Of a stretch of DNA of 64,000 nucleotides, positions 47,518 through 58,771 are shown piece by piece (position 1 is the stretch's first letter; the number at the start of each line of letters is the position of its first letter). Both the position numbers and the translations under genes were made by a program. Source of the stretch: Archangium sp. GTDB taxonomy: Bacteria; Myxococcota; Myxococcia; Myxococcales; Myxococcaceae. The notes beneath the pieces were generated by a model. That model was not told where the DNA came from and did not search any database. It was given only the letters and a program-made list of their open reading frames with translations. The stretch lies in assembly GCA_030695565.1 (NCBI GenBank), contig JAUYRZ010000005.1, forward strand, positions 1 through 64,000. The letters are read 5' to 3'.

Positions 47518-48336
47518 TCAGTGGAGCGTGGTGCCGACCGAGCCGGGTTCTTTGACCGCACGCACGAGGTCGCCTTTGCCGAGTTTGCCCAGGATGTGGA
47601 TCGCGCCCACGCCTTGTTCGATCACGGCCATCGCCTCTTCCAGCTTGGGGATCATGCCGCCGGTGACGGTGCCGTCTTTGATCGCCGCCCGCGCCTCAGC
47701 GCAGCTCAGCCGCTCAATGCGTGAGTTCGGATCATTGATGTCCTTCAGCACGCCCGGAGTCGACGTCACCAGAAACAGCCGCTCTGCCTTCAACGCCGCC
47801 GCGAGCTGGTTGCCCACCAGATCCGCGTTGATGTTGAACACGCCGCCTTCCGCATCCGCACCCAGACACGCGATCACCGGCACGTAACCTGCGACCCACA
47901 GCGTCTCGAGCAGCGCCAGGTTGAAGCCCGTCACATCGCCCACCAGGCCGAGGTCGACCGGATCAGGCCCCGCGTTCGGGTACGGCTTGGGCGGACGACG
48001 CACCGCCTTCACCACCAGCCCCGACGCGCCGTGGAGCCCGACCGGCTTCACTCCGGCCGCGACCAGCGTGGCGCAGAGATCGACGTTGAGCTTCCCGGCG
48101 AGCACCATCTTCATCACGTCGAGCGTCGCGGCATCCGTCACCCGACGGCCGGCGATCTGCTGCGTGGGCAAGCCGAGCTTCTTTTGCAGATCCGTCGCCT
48201 GCGGCCCGCCACCGTGCACGATGGCGATGCGCGCACCGCCGTCGATCAACACCCGCAAATCCGCCGCGAGCACCGCGGCTTCACCCGAGCCGACCACCTC
48301 GCCACCGATCTTCACGACGATGGGACGCACGCTCAC
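47518..48336 (-). CDS. argB: Acetylglutamate kinase
   Basis: A 272-aa amino-acid kinase. Motifs VVKIGGEVVGSGEAA, IVHGGGPQATDLQKKLG, VFNINADLVGNQLAAALKA and GTVTGGMIPKLEEA are typical of N-acetylglutamate kinase (or the LysZ paralogue). It phosphorylates N-acetylglutamate in arginine synthesis. GTG overlaps the argC stop (GTGA). No lysW-like gene is seen, so arginine synthesis is favoured. Confidence 0.9.
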   Translation of the reverse strand: MSVRPIVVKIGGEVVGSGEAAVLAADLRVLIDGGARIAIVHGGGPQATDLQKKLGLPTQQIAGRRVTDAATLDVMKMVLAGKLNVDLCATLVAAGVKPVGLHGASGLVVKAVRRPPKPYPNAGPDPVDLGLVGDVTGFNLALLETLWVAGYVPVIACLGADAEGGVFNINADLVGNQLAAALKAERLFLVTSTPGVLKDINDPNSRIERLSCAEARAAIKDGTVTGGMIPKLEEAMAVIEQGVGAIHILGKLGKGDLVRAVKEPGSVGTTLH

Positions 48337-49391
48337 GGCCAGTTCCCCGTGTCTTCCAGGCTCGCGCGCTCATCACAGCCGAGCACGATGTTCATGTTCT
48401 GAATCGCCTGACCGGCGCCGCCCTTGATCAGGTTGTCGATCGCCGCAAAGCAGGTGACCGTACGTTTGCCGTTTTGCACCGCGCTGCCGGCCGTGAAGCC
48501 GACCTCGATGAAGTTTGAGCCCGCGACGGCGACCACTTCAGGCAGGCGCTGCTTCGGGCGGCGAGCGAACGGCTCCTTCGCGAAGGTCTCGTCGAACAGG
48601 CTGGTGAGGCGCGCGGTGTCGATCTCCGCGGGCAGCTCGAGGAAGCAGGTGGTGAAGATGCCGCGCGTGAGCGGCGCCGAGATGGGAACGAAGCGCAGCT
48701 CGAGCCCCTTCGCTCCGGCGTCTTCGAGCGTCTGCACCACTTCAGGCACGTGCTGGTGCTCGAGCGGCTTGTAGGTCTTCAGGTTGCCCGCGCGTGACGG
48801 GTGGTGCGTGCCGGCGCCGGGCGCGATGCCCGAGCCTGACGAACCGGTGATGCCGGTCACGTGCACGATGGCGCCGTTGAGCAGCCCCGCGCGCGCGAGG
48901 GGGAGCAGCGCCAGCTCCATGCTGGTGGCGAAACAACCGGGCGAGGCGACGTACTTCGCCTTCTTGATCTGCTCGCGGTTGAGCTCGGGCAAGCCGTACA
49001 CGAACGAGCCCAGCAGCTCGGGGTGCGGGTGCTTCGCGCCGTAGAACTTCTCGTAGAGCGCCGCATCACGCAGGCGGAAGTCGCCCGACATGTCGACGAT
49101 CTTCACGCCCGCGGCGATCAGCTCCGGCACCTTCGAGGCGGTCACCTTGTGCGGCAACGCCAAGAGCGCCACGTCGCAGCCCTTCGCCGCTTCGGTGGGC
49201 GTGAGGTTCTCGAACTTGAGCTCCGTCGCGCCTTCGAAGTGCGGGTGCACCGCGCTGAGCGGCTCACCCACGTGATCGATCGACGCCACCCGGACCAACT
49301 CGACGTCGGGGTGCATCAACAATCGGCGCGCCAGCTCAGCCCCGCCGTACCCACTGCCGCCGATGATCGCTGCCTTGAATTTTTTGGCCAT
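48333..49391 (-). CDS. argC: N-acetyl-gamma-glutamyl-phosphate reductase
   Basis: A 352-aa ArgC-type reductase. NADP-binding AAIIGGSGYGGAELARRL, catalytic Cys in YVASPGCFATSMEL and the substrate loop GSSGSGIAPGAGTHHPSR are clear. It reduces the phosphate made by ArgB. ATG at 49391 follows a short leader. argC and argB form a two-gene operon. Confidence 0.92.
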   Translation of the reverse strand: MAKKFKAAIIGGSGYGGAELARRLLMHPDVELVRVASIDHVGEPLSAVHPHFEGATELKFENLTPTEAAKGCDVALLALPHKVTASKVPELIAAGVKIVDMSGDFRLRDAALYEKFYGAKHPHPELLGSFVYGLPELNREQIKKAKYVASPGCFATSMELALLPLARAGLLNGAIVHVTGITGSSGSGIAPGAGTHHPSRAGNLKTYKPLEHQHVPEVVQTLEDAGAKGLELRFVPISAPLTRGIFTTCFLELPAEIDTARLTSLFDETFAKEPFARRPKQRLPEVVAVAGSNFIEVGFTAGSAVQNGKRTVTCFAAIDNLIKGGAGQAIQNMNIVLGCDERASLEDTGNWP

Positions 49392-49460
49392 AGCGACCGC
49401 GGGTATGCCACGCCCACGACGCGAGGTGAATGCTCCGATTGGTCCCGGGGAATGGGGGGA

Positions 49461-50594
49461 TCAGCCCGCGAGCGCCCGTAACGCGTAGGCGGTCGCGAGC
49501 CCCAGGTACGTCCCCAGCGCGATGCCTGCCAGTCCGAGCGTCAGTCCCGGCCCCACCAGCGCGCGGTTCTTCAAGGAGGCCGCCACGGCCCCGATGAAGG
49601 GCGGGCCGAAGATGGTGGCGGTCGAGCTGATGATCGCCGTGTCCACGTCGATGCGGAACAACGCGCACAACGCGAAGTGAATCACCGCCGCCACCACCAT
49701 CACGATGCAAACGAAGGAGAACAAAGTGAGGCTCGTGCCGGTGACTTTGCTCACATCGGCCAGGCTGCCCATGCCCGCGCAGAAGATCAGCAGCACGTAC
49801 TCACCCAGCTCGAACGAGCCGTCCCAGCTGCGCACCTTCTTCGAGAGCGACGCGCCCAGGCCCAGCGTGGTGATCGCCAGCATCAGCAGCCCCACGTGGA
49901 GCTTGCCCATCACCAGGAAGGTCAGGCCGACCGACGCTCCGACGATCAGCAGCGTGAGCCCGAATGACTTGCCCATCGGCTTGACGTGTCCGCGCGTCCA
50001 CTTCGAGAGTGACTGCCCGGGGTGCTCGAAGGCCTCCTGGTGTGCGTCACCTTTGAAGGCGGGAAGAATCTTCGAGAGCAGGCGCTGTGCGAGCGAGAGC
50101 AAAAAGAAGAGGTACGCGCCGCCGGCGATCAGGTCGGCGGTGTTGAGCACCACGAAGGTCTCCTGCTTCACGTCGAGCGCGTAGCCGACCGCCGACATGT
50201 TCGCGGTGCCGCCCACGTACACGCCCACCAGCATGCCGGCGATCTTCCACCACTCGTCGGTCGCGTCGCGGAAGTACCAACCGACCATGCTCGCGGAAGC
50301 GACCGCGGCGATGCAGGCGAAGAGAAAGGACAGCAGCAGGCTCTTCGCGAGCGAGAGCCACTTTCCGATCTCCGTCGAATAGAGCAGCAGGGGAATGGCG
50401 ATCAGCACGGCGCCACCCGCGAGGCTCTGGCCGAAGCTCTCGTCGAGCTTCACTCCGGGGATGTTCGCCAGCACGATGCCCGCGGCGTACGAGAGCACCA
50501 CCGGCCCGAGCACCTTGGCGGGCTTGAAGCGGTCCGCCGCCCAGATCGCGATCGCCGGCGTGATGAGACAGAAGAGCAGGTGAAGGATGTTCAT
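49461..50594 (-). CDS. DUF819 family membrane protein
   Basis: A 377-aa protein with about ten to eleven helices and the DUF819 blocks GMLVGVYVGGTANMSAVG and ISSTATIFGPPFIGAVAA. The fold resembles glutamate/citrate-type transporters; substrate unknown. ATG overlaps the stop of the TauE/SafE gene (ATGA), so the two permeases are coupled. Confidence 0.87.
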   Translation of the reverse strand: MNILHLLFCLITPAIAIWAADRFKPAKVLGPVVLSYAAGIVLANIPGVKLDESFGQSLAGGAVLIAIPLLLYSTEIGKWLSLAKSLLLSFLFACIAAVASASMVGWYFRDATDEWWKIAGMLVGVYVGGTANMSAVGYALDVKQETFVVLNTADLIAGGAYLFFLLSLAQRLLSKILPAFKGDAHQEAFEHPGQSLSKWTRGHVKPMGKSFGLTLLIVGASVGLTFLVMGKLHVGLLMLAITTLGLGASLSKKVRSWDGSFELGEYVLLIFCAGMGSLADVSKVTGTSLTLFSFVCIVMVVAAVIHFALCALFRIDVDTAIISSTATIFGPPFIGAVAASLKNRALVGPGLTLGLAGIALGTYLGLATAYALRALAG

Positions 50595-51316
50595 GAGCGG
50601 GCCACCAGAACGGCGCCAGCGACGAGCAGCATCACCGCCACCACGATCCGGAAACGCACTTCATCGAGCCGGTGATGCACCCACTCACCCGCACCGATTC
50701 CCACGCCCAGGGGCAGCAGCATGAGTCCGCTCGTCTGAAGCGTCGTCACCGTCACCTGTCCGTCCATCACCAGCCGCGGCAGCACGAGCGCATTCAACAC
50801 CAACCAGAGCATCGAGAGGGTTCCGCGAAAGACCGCCTTGTCGGGAAGTTCTCTCGCTGAGACGAAGACCGCGAGCGGGCCGCCGGTCGCGAAGATGCCG
50901 TGGATGACGCCGGCGGTGAACAAGGCGGTGATGCGGGCGGGGGCGGGCAGGGGGGCCGTGACCTGCGATGGTTTGAGCGCGGTCTTCAGCTGCCAGGCGG
51001 CGACTGCAATCACGAAGGCGCCGAAGAGCGGCTTGAGCCAGACCGCTTCGTTTGCTCTCGCTGCGACCAGCGTGCCCAGCAGCAGGCCCAGCGCCATCAG
51101 AGGGATCATTCTCGTGCCCAGGAAGCGCCAGCCGATGAGCTGCCGGCCTCTGATCACGAGGTAGGTCGACAGCACCATGTTCACCGGGATGAGCCAGCCC
51201 AACAGCTCGTTCACGTTGAACCAGAGCGCTCCGAAGGTGAGCGCGACCACCATGCTTCCGAAGCCGGTGGCTGCTTCGACCAGGAATGAGGCGAAGACGA
51301 TGAGGGCGAGGATCAA
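50591..51316 (-). CDS. TauE/SafE-family permease
   Basis: A 241-aa membrane protein of the sulfite exporter TauE/SafE type: FLVEAATGFGSMVVALTFGA, FTAGVIHGIFATGGPLAVFV and a typical C-terminal helix bundle. TTG at 51316 is taken as start because GAGAGGG from repeat R10 lies 5 nt upstream. Codons further upstream read through the repeat and are probably not native. It could export sulfite or sulfonates; not certain. Confidence 0.8.
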   Translation of the reverse strand: MILALIVFASFLVEAATGFGSMVVALTFGALWFNVNELLGWLIPVNMVLSTYLVIRGRQLIGWRFLGTRMIPLMALGLLLGTLVAARANEAVWLKPLFGAFVIAVAAWQLKTALKPSQVTAPLPAPARITALFTAGVIHGIFATGGPLAVFVSARELPDKAVFRGTLSMLWLVLNALVLPRLVMDGQVTVTTLQTSGLMLLPLGVGIGAGEWVHHRLDEVRFRIVVAVMLLVAGAVLVARS

Positions 51317-51317
51317 G

Positions 51318-51359
51318 GTCAGCCCTCTCCCCGACCCTCTCCCCCTCGGGGAGAGGGAG
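51318..51359. repeat. Dispersed palindromic repeat, copy R10
   Basis: CCCTCTCCCCGACCCTCTCC then CCCTCGGGGAGAGGGAG. It lies between the PLP decarboxylase and the TauE/SafE gene and provides the ribosome-site-like purines for the latter. Confidence 0.88.
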
Positions 51360-51395
51360 CTGTTGGAGCAGTTGGTGTGACTGGCTTTTGCGACT

Positions 51396-52715
51396 TCACG
51401 CTCGGTTGAAGAGCCCGTCGAGGAAGTCGACCAGGAAGTCGTCGACCTGCTGCCGATCAGGAATCGTCCCGACCATGCCGTACATCGCCGCGCTGCCATC
51501 GGGCGCCGGCTCACCCGCCGTCAGGCTCTTCGCGCACTCCGTCAGATCTTTCAGGAACTGCTCGAGCACCGCCGCGTGCGCCGGAGTCACCATCACGTGC
51601 AACGCCGGCGGGTTCATCTGCCGATCCAGCTTCCACCCGCGCGCGTCCATCGCGTCGCCGAGCTCGTACACGTTGATCGAATCACTCCCGAACGCGAACA
51701 CGCCGCCGACGGGTTCAGCGAGCACGGCGAGCCCCGGAATCTTCCGAATGCCCTCCTGCATCTTCTTCGTGCTGTCGAGAATGCTTTGCGCGCGGGTGAG
51801 GTAGCCCTCTTCGCCGAGGTGATGCATGACCGCCCACGCTGCGGCGATCGCTCCACCCGGCCGCGTGCCGCAGAACGAAGGCGACGCGTAGAGCCCGCCA
51901 TTCCACCCCGCGTAGGTGAAGAACTGATGACGGCGCAGGCCACCGCTCCGGTACAGCACCACCGAGGCGCCCTTCGCCGCGTAGCCGTACTTGTGCAGGT
52001 CGGCCGACATCGAGGTCACCCCGTCGACCGCGAAGTCGAACGGTGCGATCGCCCGGCCAAGCTTGCGCGCGAACGGCAAGAAGAACCCGCCCAGGCACGC
52101 ATCGACGTGGCACAACATGCCGCGCGACTTCGCCAGCCCCGCGATGGCGGTGATGTCGTCGATCACCCCGTGCGGGTACGAAGGCGCGCTGCCGACGAGC
52201 AGCACCGTCTCGGGGCGGATCAACTTCTCCATCGCCACCACGTCGACCCGGAAATCGGGCAGCAGGGGCGCGTGCGAGTAGTCGACGTCGAAGTAGTGCA
52301 CCGCCTTGTCGAACGCGGGGTGCGCCGACGCGGGCACGATGATGTGCGGCCGCTTGATGCCTTTGATCTTCTTGCCCCACTCTCGGGCCGTCTTGATCGC
52401 CATCATGATGCTCTCGGTGCCGCCTGAGGTCATGGTGCCCGAGACGTCTTCATTTCCGCCCAGCAGATCGGCGGCCATCGACACCACCTCGCACTCCATC
52501 TGGCGCAGCGAAGGGAATGCCACGGGCGACAGGCCGTTCTCCGCGATGAACTCGCCGTACGCGTCTTTGAGCAGTTGGGAGACCTCGTCACCCGCGAAGT
52601 ACACGAGGCTGAAGGTGCGCCCGTCCTTCCACTTCGCGTCGTCGGTGTGCAGCGCCTTGAGCTGCTGCATCACGGCTTCGCGAGGCGTTCCGGTCTTCGG
52701 GAGGGTCTTGGCCAT
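51396..52715 (-). CDS. PLP-dependent decarboxylase, sphingosine-1-phosphate-lyase-like
   Basis: A 439-aa group II PLP decarboxylase. The PLP lysine is K242 in SADLHKYGYAAKGASVV, and DACLGGFFLPF supplies the cofactor Asp. Sequence features (SGGTESIMMAIKTAREWG, PHIIVPASAHPAFDKA) match the sphingosine-1-phosphate lyase/glutamate decarboxylase group. The substrate could be a long-chain base phosphate or an amino acid; residues alone do not decide. It may be co-transcribed with the two downstream permeases. Confidence 0.85.
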   Translation of the reverse strand: MAKTLPKTGTPREAVMQQLKALHTDDAKWKDGRTFSLVYFAGDEVSQLLKDAYGEFIAENGLSPVAFPSLRQMECEVVSMAADLLGGNEDVSGTMTSGGTESIMMAIKTAREWGKKIKGIKRPHIIVPASAHPAFDKAVHYFDVDYSHAPLLPDFRVDVVAMEKLIRPETVLLVGSAPSYPHGVIDDITAIAGLAKSRGMLCHVDACLGGFFLPFARKLGRAIAPFDFAVDGVTSMSADLHKYGYAAKGASVVLYRSGGLRRHQFFTYAGWNGGLYASPSFCGTRPGGAIAAAWAVMHHLGEEGYLTRAQSILDSTKKMQEGIRKIPGLAVLAEPVGGVFAFGSDSINVYELGDAMDARGWKLDRQMNPPALHVMVTPAHAAVLEQFLKDLTECAKSLTAGEPAPDGSAAMYGMVGTIPDRQQVDDFLVDFLDGLFNRA

Positions 52716-52872
52716 GGATCAGGGCCTTAGCCGGGCATTTCGATGCCGCGCGCTCTGTTTTGCGGATGCATGTCGAACAATCCAATGCATAGGGTTGGGC
52801 GCACCGCGTCGTAGCCCCGTCTTGCCCCCAACGCCGTCGCCCCAGGGGGCTTTGTTCGAAAGGAAGTACCCG
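52716..52872. promoter_or_regulatory. Divergent promoter region with paired ATGCAT boxes
   Basis: The gap between the decarboxylase and the secreted transglutaminase has two ATGCAT hexamers (52766-52771 and 52785-52790), 19 nt apart. They could form an operator, but this is weak evidence. Confidence 0.35.
52860..52866 (+). promoter_or_regulatory. Shine-Dalgarno deciding a TTG start
   Basis: AAGGAAG lies 6 nt before TTG 52873, which opens directly into a signal peptide and so fixes the start. Confidence 0.75.
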
Positions 52873-54303
52873 TTGATCCTGGCCCGCTCGTTTGTCCTCT
52901 GCCTCGCCCTGGTACCCGCGCTCGTCAGCGCCCAGCCGTTGACCGACGTGGTGAAGGTGCCCCGCCCCGAGGGTGGCGAGTTCATGGGCCTGTATTTGAA
53001 GGGCCAGAAGATTGGCTACATGTTCAGCAGCATCACGCTCTCGCCGAAGAAGGACACGGTGACCGCGCTGACCGAGCTGCACTTCAAGGCCAAGGTCGGC
53101 GCCGCCGTGAGCGATCGCATGATGAAGGAGACCCGCGTCTACGAATCGAAGCAGGGCGGCAAGCTGCTCACCTTCGTGATGGAGCAGTCAGGCGACGGCG
53201 GCACCCAGAGCCTCGAAGGTACCGCGCTGCCTGATGGCATTCGCGTGGTGCGCAAGAAGCCCGGCCAGCCCAACGAGATCAAGATGCTGCCGCCTTCGAA
53301 GGAAGTGGTCGAAGACGCTGATCAGGCGCGCGTGGCCCTCAAGCGCAACGCCAAGGTGGTCGGTACCATCACCGACTCCACCGACCTCGAGCAGTACACC
53401 GTGACCACCACCGTCGGCGGTACCGAAGCGCGCGTGGTCGGTGGCGTGAAGGCGCAGCTGCGAAGGGTCACCACCATCTCCGAGAAGGAGAAGGTGCCGA
53501 CCGAGGCCTGGGTCGATCAGAAGGGCCGCATGGTCGAGGTGCAGTACGGCCCCATGATGACCGGCATGCTCGAGCCCGAAGAAGTGGCCAAACGCGTCGA
53601 CCTCGTCGAGGTGTTTTCGCTCACCCGGGTGAAGCTGCCGAAGCCCGCGCCCCCCGAAGCGAAGACGGTACCCGGCAAGTTCACCCTGGTGCTCACCGGC
53701 GTCACCGAGCGCTTCTGGAACAACACATACCGGCAGCAGTGGAAGCAGGAGGGGGACAAGGTCGTGGTCACCGTCTCCGCCGCGCCGCCGAAGATCCTCA
53801 AGGCCCGCCCGCTCGCTGATCCCAACGGCGGCAAGAACCTCAAGTCCACCATCGCGGTCGAGTCAGACAACCCCGACATCATCGCGCAGGCCAAGGCGAT
53901 CGCCGGCACCGAGAAAGACGCGTGGACCGTGGCCAAGAAGATCAACCAGTGGGTCTACGCCAACCTGGAGAAGGACTACGGCGCGTCTTCTGACAGCGCG
54001 GGCGACGTGCTCAAGCTGCGCAAGGGCGATTGCACTGAGCACTCGCTGCTCACCGTCTCGATGCTGCGATCGCTGGGCATCCCGGCCAAGCGCATCGACG
54101 GGCTCGTGTACCTGATGAACGACGACAAGGTGCCGGCGCTGTACTGGCACGAGTGGGTCGAGGCGTACGTCGGCGAGTGGACGCAGCTCGATCCCACCTT
54201 CGGGCAAGACGTGGCCAACCCCGCGCGGCTCGCGGTCGGTGAAGAGAGCAGCGCGGAGATCACCCCGCTCATCGGCTCGATGATGGTGGTCGAGGTCCGC
54301 TGA
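52873..54303 (+). CDS. Secreted transglutaminase-like protease-fold protein
   Basis: A 476-aa exported protein. Signal peptide (ILARSFVLCLALVPALVSA), a beta-rich N-terminal region, and a transglutaminase-like domain at about 350-450. The Cys-His-Asp triad is visible in LRKGDCTEHSLLTVSMLRS, LYWHEWVEAYVG and TQLDPTFGQ. Its stop overlaps the putative start of a cytoplasmic Ser/Thr kinase. It may be a peptidase or cross-linking enzyme. Confidence 0.87.
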   Translation: MILARSFVLCLALVPALVSAQPLTDVVKVPRPEGGEFMGLYLKGQKIGYMFSSITLSPKKDTVTALTELHFKAKVGAAVSDRMMKETRVYESKQGGKLLTFVMEQSGDGGTQSLEGTALPDGIRVVRKKPGQPNEIKMLPPSKEVVEDADQARVALKRNAKVVGTITDSTDLEQYTVTTTVGGTEARVVGGVKAQLRRVTTISEKEKVPTEAWVDQKGRMVEVQYGPMMTGMLEPEEVAKRVDLVEVFSLTRVKLPKPAPPEAKTVPGKFTLVLTGVTERFWNNTYRQQWKQEGDKVVVTVSAAPPKILKARPLADPNGGKNLKSTIAVESDNPDIIAQAKAIAGTEKDAWTVAKKINQWVYANLEKDYGASSDSAGDVLKLRKGDCTEHSLLTVSMLRSLGIPAKRIDGLVYLMNDDKVPALYWHEWVEAYVGEWTQLDPTFGQDVANPARLAVGEESSAEITPLIGSMMVVEVR

Positions 54304-55359
54304 CTTCCTTCGGTCACTACGAGCTGGGCGAGCGCCTGGGCTCAGGCGGCATGGGCGAGGTGTTCCTCGCGCGCAGGGGCTCGCAGACCGTGGTCATCAA
54401 GCGGATCCTCCCGCGGCTCGCGGCCGACAAGGCGTTCCTCGACCGGTTTCTGCACGAAGCGCGGGTGGTGGCCCGGCTGAACGATCCCACCATCGTGCGC
54501 ATCGTCGAGCTGGGTGATGTCGACGGGCAATGGTTCCTCGCCATGGAGTTCGTCGACGGCGTCGACCTGCAGGCGCTGCTCGCGAAGGGTGCACTCCCGC
54601 GGGGGGCTGCGCTGCGAATCGCGCTCGAGGCGGCGACTGCGTTGAGCGTGGCGCACGGCGCGAAGGATGCGGCGGGCCGGCTGACCCCCGTGGTGCATCG
54701 CGACGTGAGCCCTCACAACCTGCTGGTGAGCTCCGCGGGCGCCGTGAAGTTGATCGACTTCGGCGTGGCTTCGTTGACGGGGCAGGGTGAGACCGGCGGC
54801 AAGCTGGCCTACGCCGCGCCCGAGCAGCTGCTCGAGGACGTCACGGACGCGAAGAGTGATCAGTACTCACTGGGCGTGGTGCTCTGGGAGTGCCTCGCTC
54901 ACCGCCAGGCCTTCGATGCCGATGACGATGTCGAGGTGATCCGGCTGGTCACCGAAGTGGGCTTGCCCCCGCTGCCTGAGGAGCCGTTTCGCGAAGTCGT
55001 CGCGAAGATGACCGCGATGGATCCCGCGGATCGTTTCGAGAGCGTGGTGGCCGCGCGCGCTGCGTTGTTGGCAGAAGTGCGCGAGCGGAAGCTCGACGTC
55101 TCTGCGGCGTCCCTCGCGGGACTGGTGCCGGCCCGCGGCCAGCTGGCTGTTTCGCCCAACACGGCTCTCGAGACGAAGAACGCCGTGGCGTTGGATGCGA
55201 CGGAACAGCGAGTGCTCGACGTACTGCGTGATGGCATGACTCTCGACGAAGCCGAGCTGGCGATCGATGCCGCGTCGCTGCCCGGTTCTCCGTTCGCGCT
55301 CGATCTGTTGCAGGCGCTCGTCGAGAAGGGCGCGCTGCGATCTTCAGACGGTCACTTCG

Positions 55360-55373
<14 letters not shown>
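54300..55373 (+). CDS. Cytoplasmic Ser/Thr protein kinase, non-canonical CTG start
   Basis: About 357 aa. The Gly loop ([17 protein letters not shown]) lies upstream of the first ATG (54351), which is itself inside the loop, so that ATG cannot be the start. Before it, the only plausible codon is CTG at 54300, overlapping the transglutaminase stop (CTGA). VVIKRILP lysine, HRDVSPHN and LIDFGVASL are complete. A C-terminal segment without membrane helices follows. The 3' end overlaps convergent htpG by 14 nt. Confidence 0.83.
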
Positions 55374-57228
<1,855 letters not shown>

Positions 57229-57335
57229 CACTCGCCCTCCACTTGCAAGATCTCGCGTGGGCGCGTGACTGAGGAATTTTCCGGTGCAGATGGCCGGCCT
57301 CGCACCCTCGCGGTGGACCCGTATGCTTCGGGGGC

Positions 57336-58130
57336 GTGTCTCAAAAGCCCACGGTCCTGCGCGTCGCGCTCCCCCCCTCCTTCGCGAAGCTGGATCCCGA
57401 GCGGAGGAAGCGGCTCGAACAGTTCCTCAACTTCGCGACGTCGTTGCCGGTCGAGGTGACCGCCGCGCCCAGCTACGACGCGCTCGCCGGCAGCCTGCTC
57501 TCAGGAGAGACGAGCCTCGCCTGGGTGCCGCCCTTCAGCTGCGCGCGGCTGGAGAACGCGGGCATTCCGGTGATGGTGCGCGCCGTGCGGAAAGGTGCTG
57601 CGACGTATCGCGCTGCGCTGGTGTGCCAGGCGCGGGCGAGCATCAACGTCGGTCAGCTGCGAGGCCTTCGCGCCGCGTGGGTCGATCGCGAGTCGACCGG
57701 CGGCTACCTGCTGGTCGCGGGTTTCTTGAAAGGTCGGGGCGTCGAGCTCGATCGCACCTTCGGCTCGCAGCAGTTCCTCGGCTCGTATCAGGCAGCCCTG
57801 GGCGCGGTGATCGCCGGGCAGGCTGACGTGTCGAGCGTGTACGCGCCCCCGTCTGAAGTGGGCAGCACGTTGCACCTCGAAGATCTGGTGCCGGATCATC
57901 AGGGCCAGCTCAAGGCGATCGCCTTCACCGATGAGGCTCCCAACGATGGCGTCGCGTTGGCGCCCTTCACGCCGCCGTCGCTCGTTCGGGCGATCGAGCA
58001 GGCGTTCGTGGGGGCTGAAGAGCTGCCCATGGGGCCCGACGTGCTCGAGCTTTTTCAGGCCGACCGTTTCGAGGTCGCTCCCAGGAACGGGTATCGCGCG
58101 TTGTATCTGGCGATGCGCACGTTGCGGTGA
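57336..58130 (+). CDS. PhnD-like binding protein without signal peptide (paralogue B)
   Basis: A 264-aa paralogue of the protein at 31291-32100. Shared patterns are [64 protein letters not shown] and GYRALY. The N-terminus ([16 protein letters not shown]) is not a signal peptide, so it should lie in the cytoplasm. No transporter gene is adjacent. It diverges from htpG across about 107 nt. Start GTG 57336. Confidence 0.85.
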   Translation: MSQKPTVLRVALPPSFAKLDPERRKRLEQFLNFATSLPVEVTAAPSYDALAGSLLSGETSLAWVPPFSCARLENAGIPVMVRAVRKGAATYRAALVCQARASINVGQLRGLRAAWVDRESTGGYLLVAGFLKGRGVELDRTFGSQQFLGSYQAALGAVIAGQADVSSVYAPPSEVGSTLHLEDLVPDHQGQLKAIAFTDEAPNDGVALAPFTPPSLVRAIEQAFVGAEELPMGPDVLELFQADRFEVAPRNGYRALYLAMRTLR

Positions 58131-58136
58131 AGACCG

Positions 58137-58661
58137 TCAGACGATCGGCTTCGACTTCGCGGGAATGCCCACCGCGATCGAGTCGGCCGGCACGTCGCTG
58201 AGCACCACCGCGTTGGCTCCGATTCGCGATCGTGCACCCACCCGCACCGGGCCCAGAATGCGCGCCCCCGCACCGATCCACACGTCGTCTTCGATCACCG
58301 GGTAGCCGTTGTCGCTCGCCGTGCCGATGGTGTTGCTGCCGTAGAAGCGCACCCGGTTGCCGATGACCGCGTTGCCGCCGATGACCACGCCGACCGGATG
58401 CACGAAGTACACGCCTTCACCCAGCGTGACCTCCTTGCCGATCTCGATGCCCGCCATCGCCTGCTGCGCCGAGCGCAACACCGTGTTGATCACCGGCAGG
58501 TGAAACCTGCGCGCCACCTCGCGCAGCCGGTTCATCACCAGGATGCGATAGCCGTCGGTGGTGAGCACGGTCTTGAGCATTCCACGCGCGTCTTCACCGA
58601 ACTTCGCGGCGCGGCGCAGCTCCAGAGCATCGGCGATGAGCGTCTTCCACATCAGGCTCAT
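58137..58661 (-). CDS. Hexapeptide acetyltransferase, serine-O-acetyltransferase-like
   Basis: A 174-aa left-handed beta-helix acyltransferase. A helical N-terminus precedes hexapeptide repeats (EIGKEVTLGEGVYFVHPVG, VIGGNAVIGNRVRFYGSN, EDDVWIGAGARILGPVRVG). It resembles CysE-type serine acetyltransferase or polysaccharide O-acetyltransferases; location at the edge of a polysaccharide region favours the second. Start at 58661 or 9 nt downstream. Confidence 0.82.
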   Translation of the reverse strand: MSLMWKTLIADALELRRAAKFGEDARGMLKTVLTTDGYRILVMNRLREVARRFHLPVINTVLRSAQQAMAGIEIGKEVTLGEGVYFVHPVGVVIGGNAVIGNRVRFYGSNTIGTASDNGYPVIEDDVWIGAGARILGPVRVGARSRIGANAVVLSDVPADSIAVGIPAKSKPIV

Positions 58662-58771
58662 GCCCTAACACAGCTCCGCTTCACCGGATTCAGGGAGGTG
58701 AGAACGGTGACGGAAATCACCGGGGCGATGCGAGTGACTTTCAGCGGCGCCGGCCGTAACAGGCACAGGTC

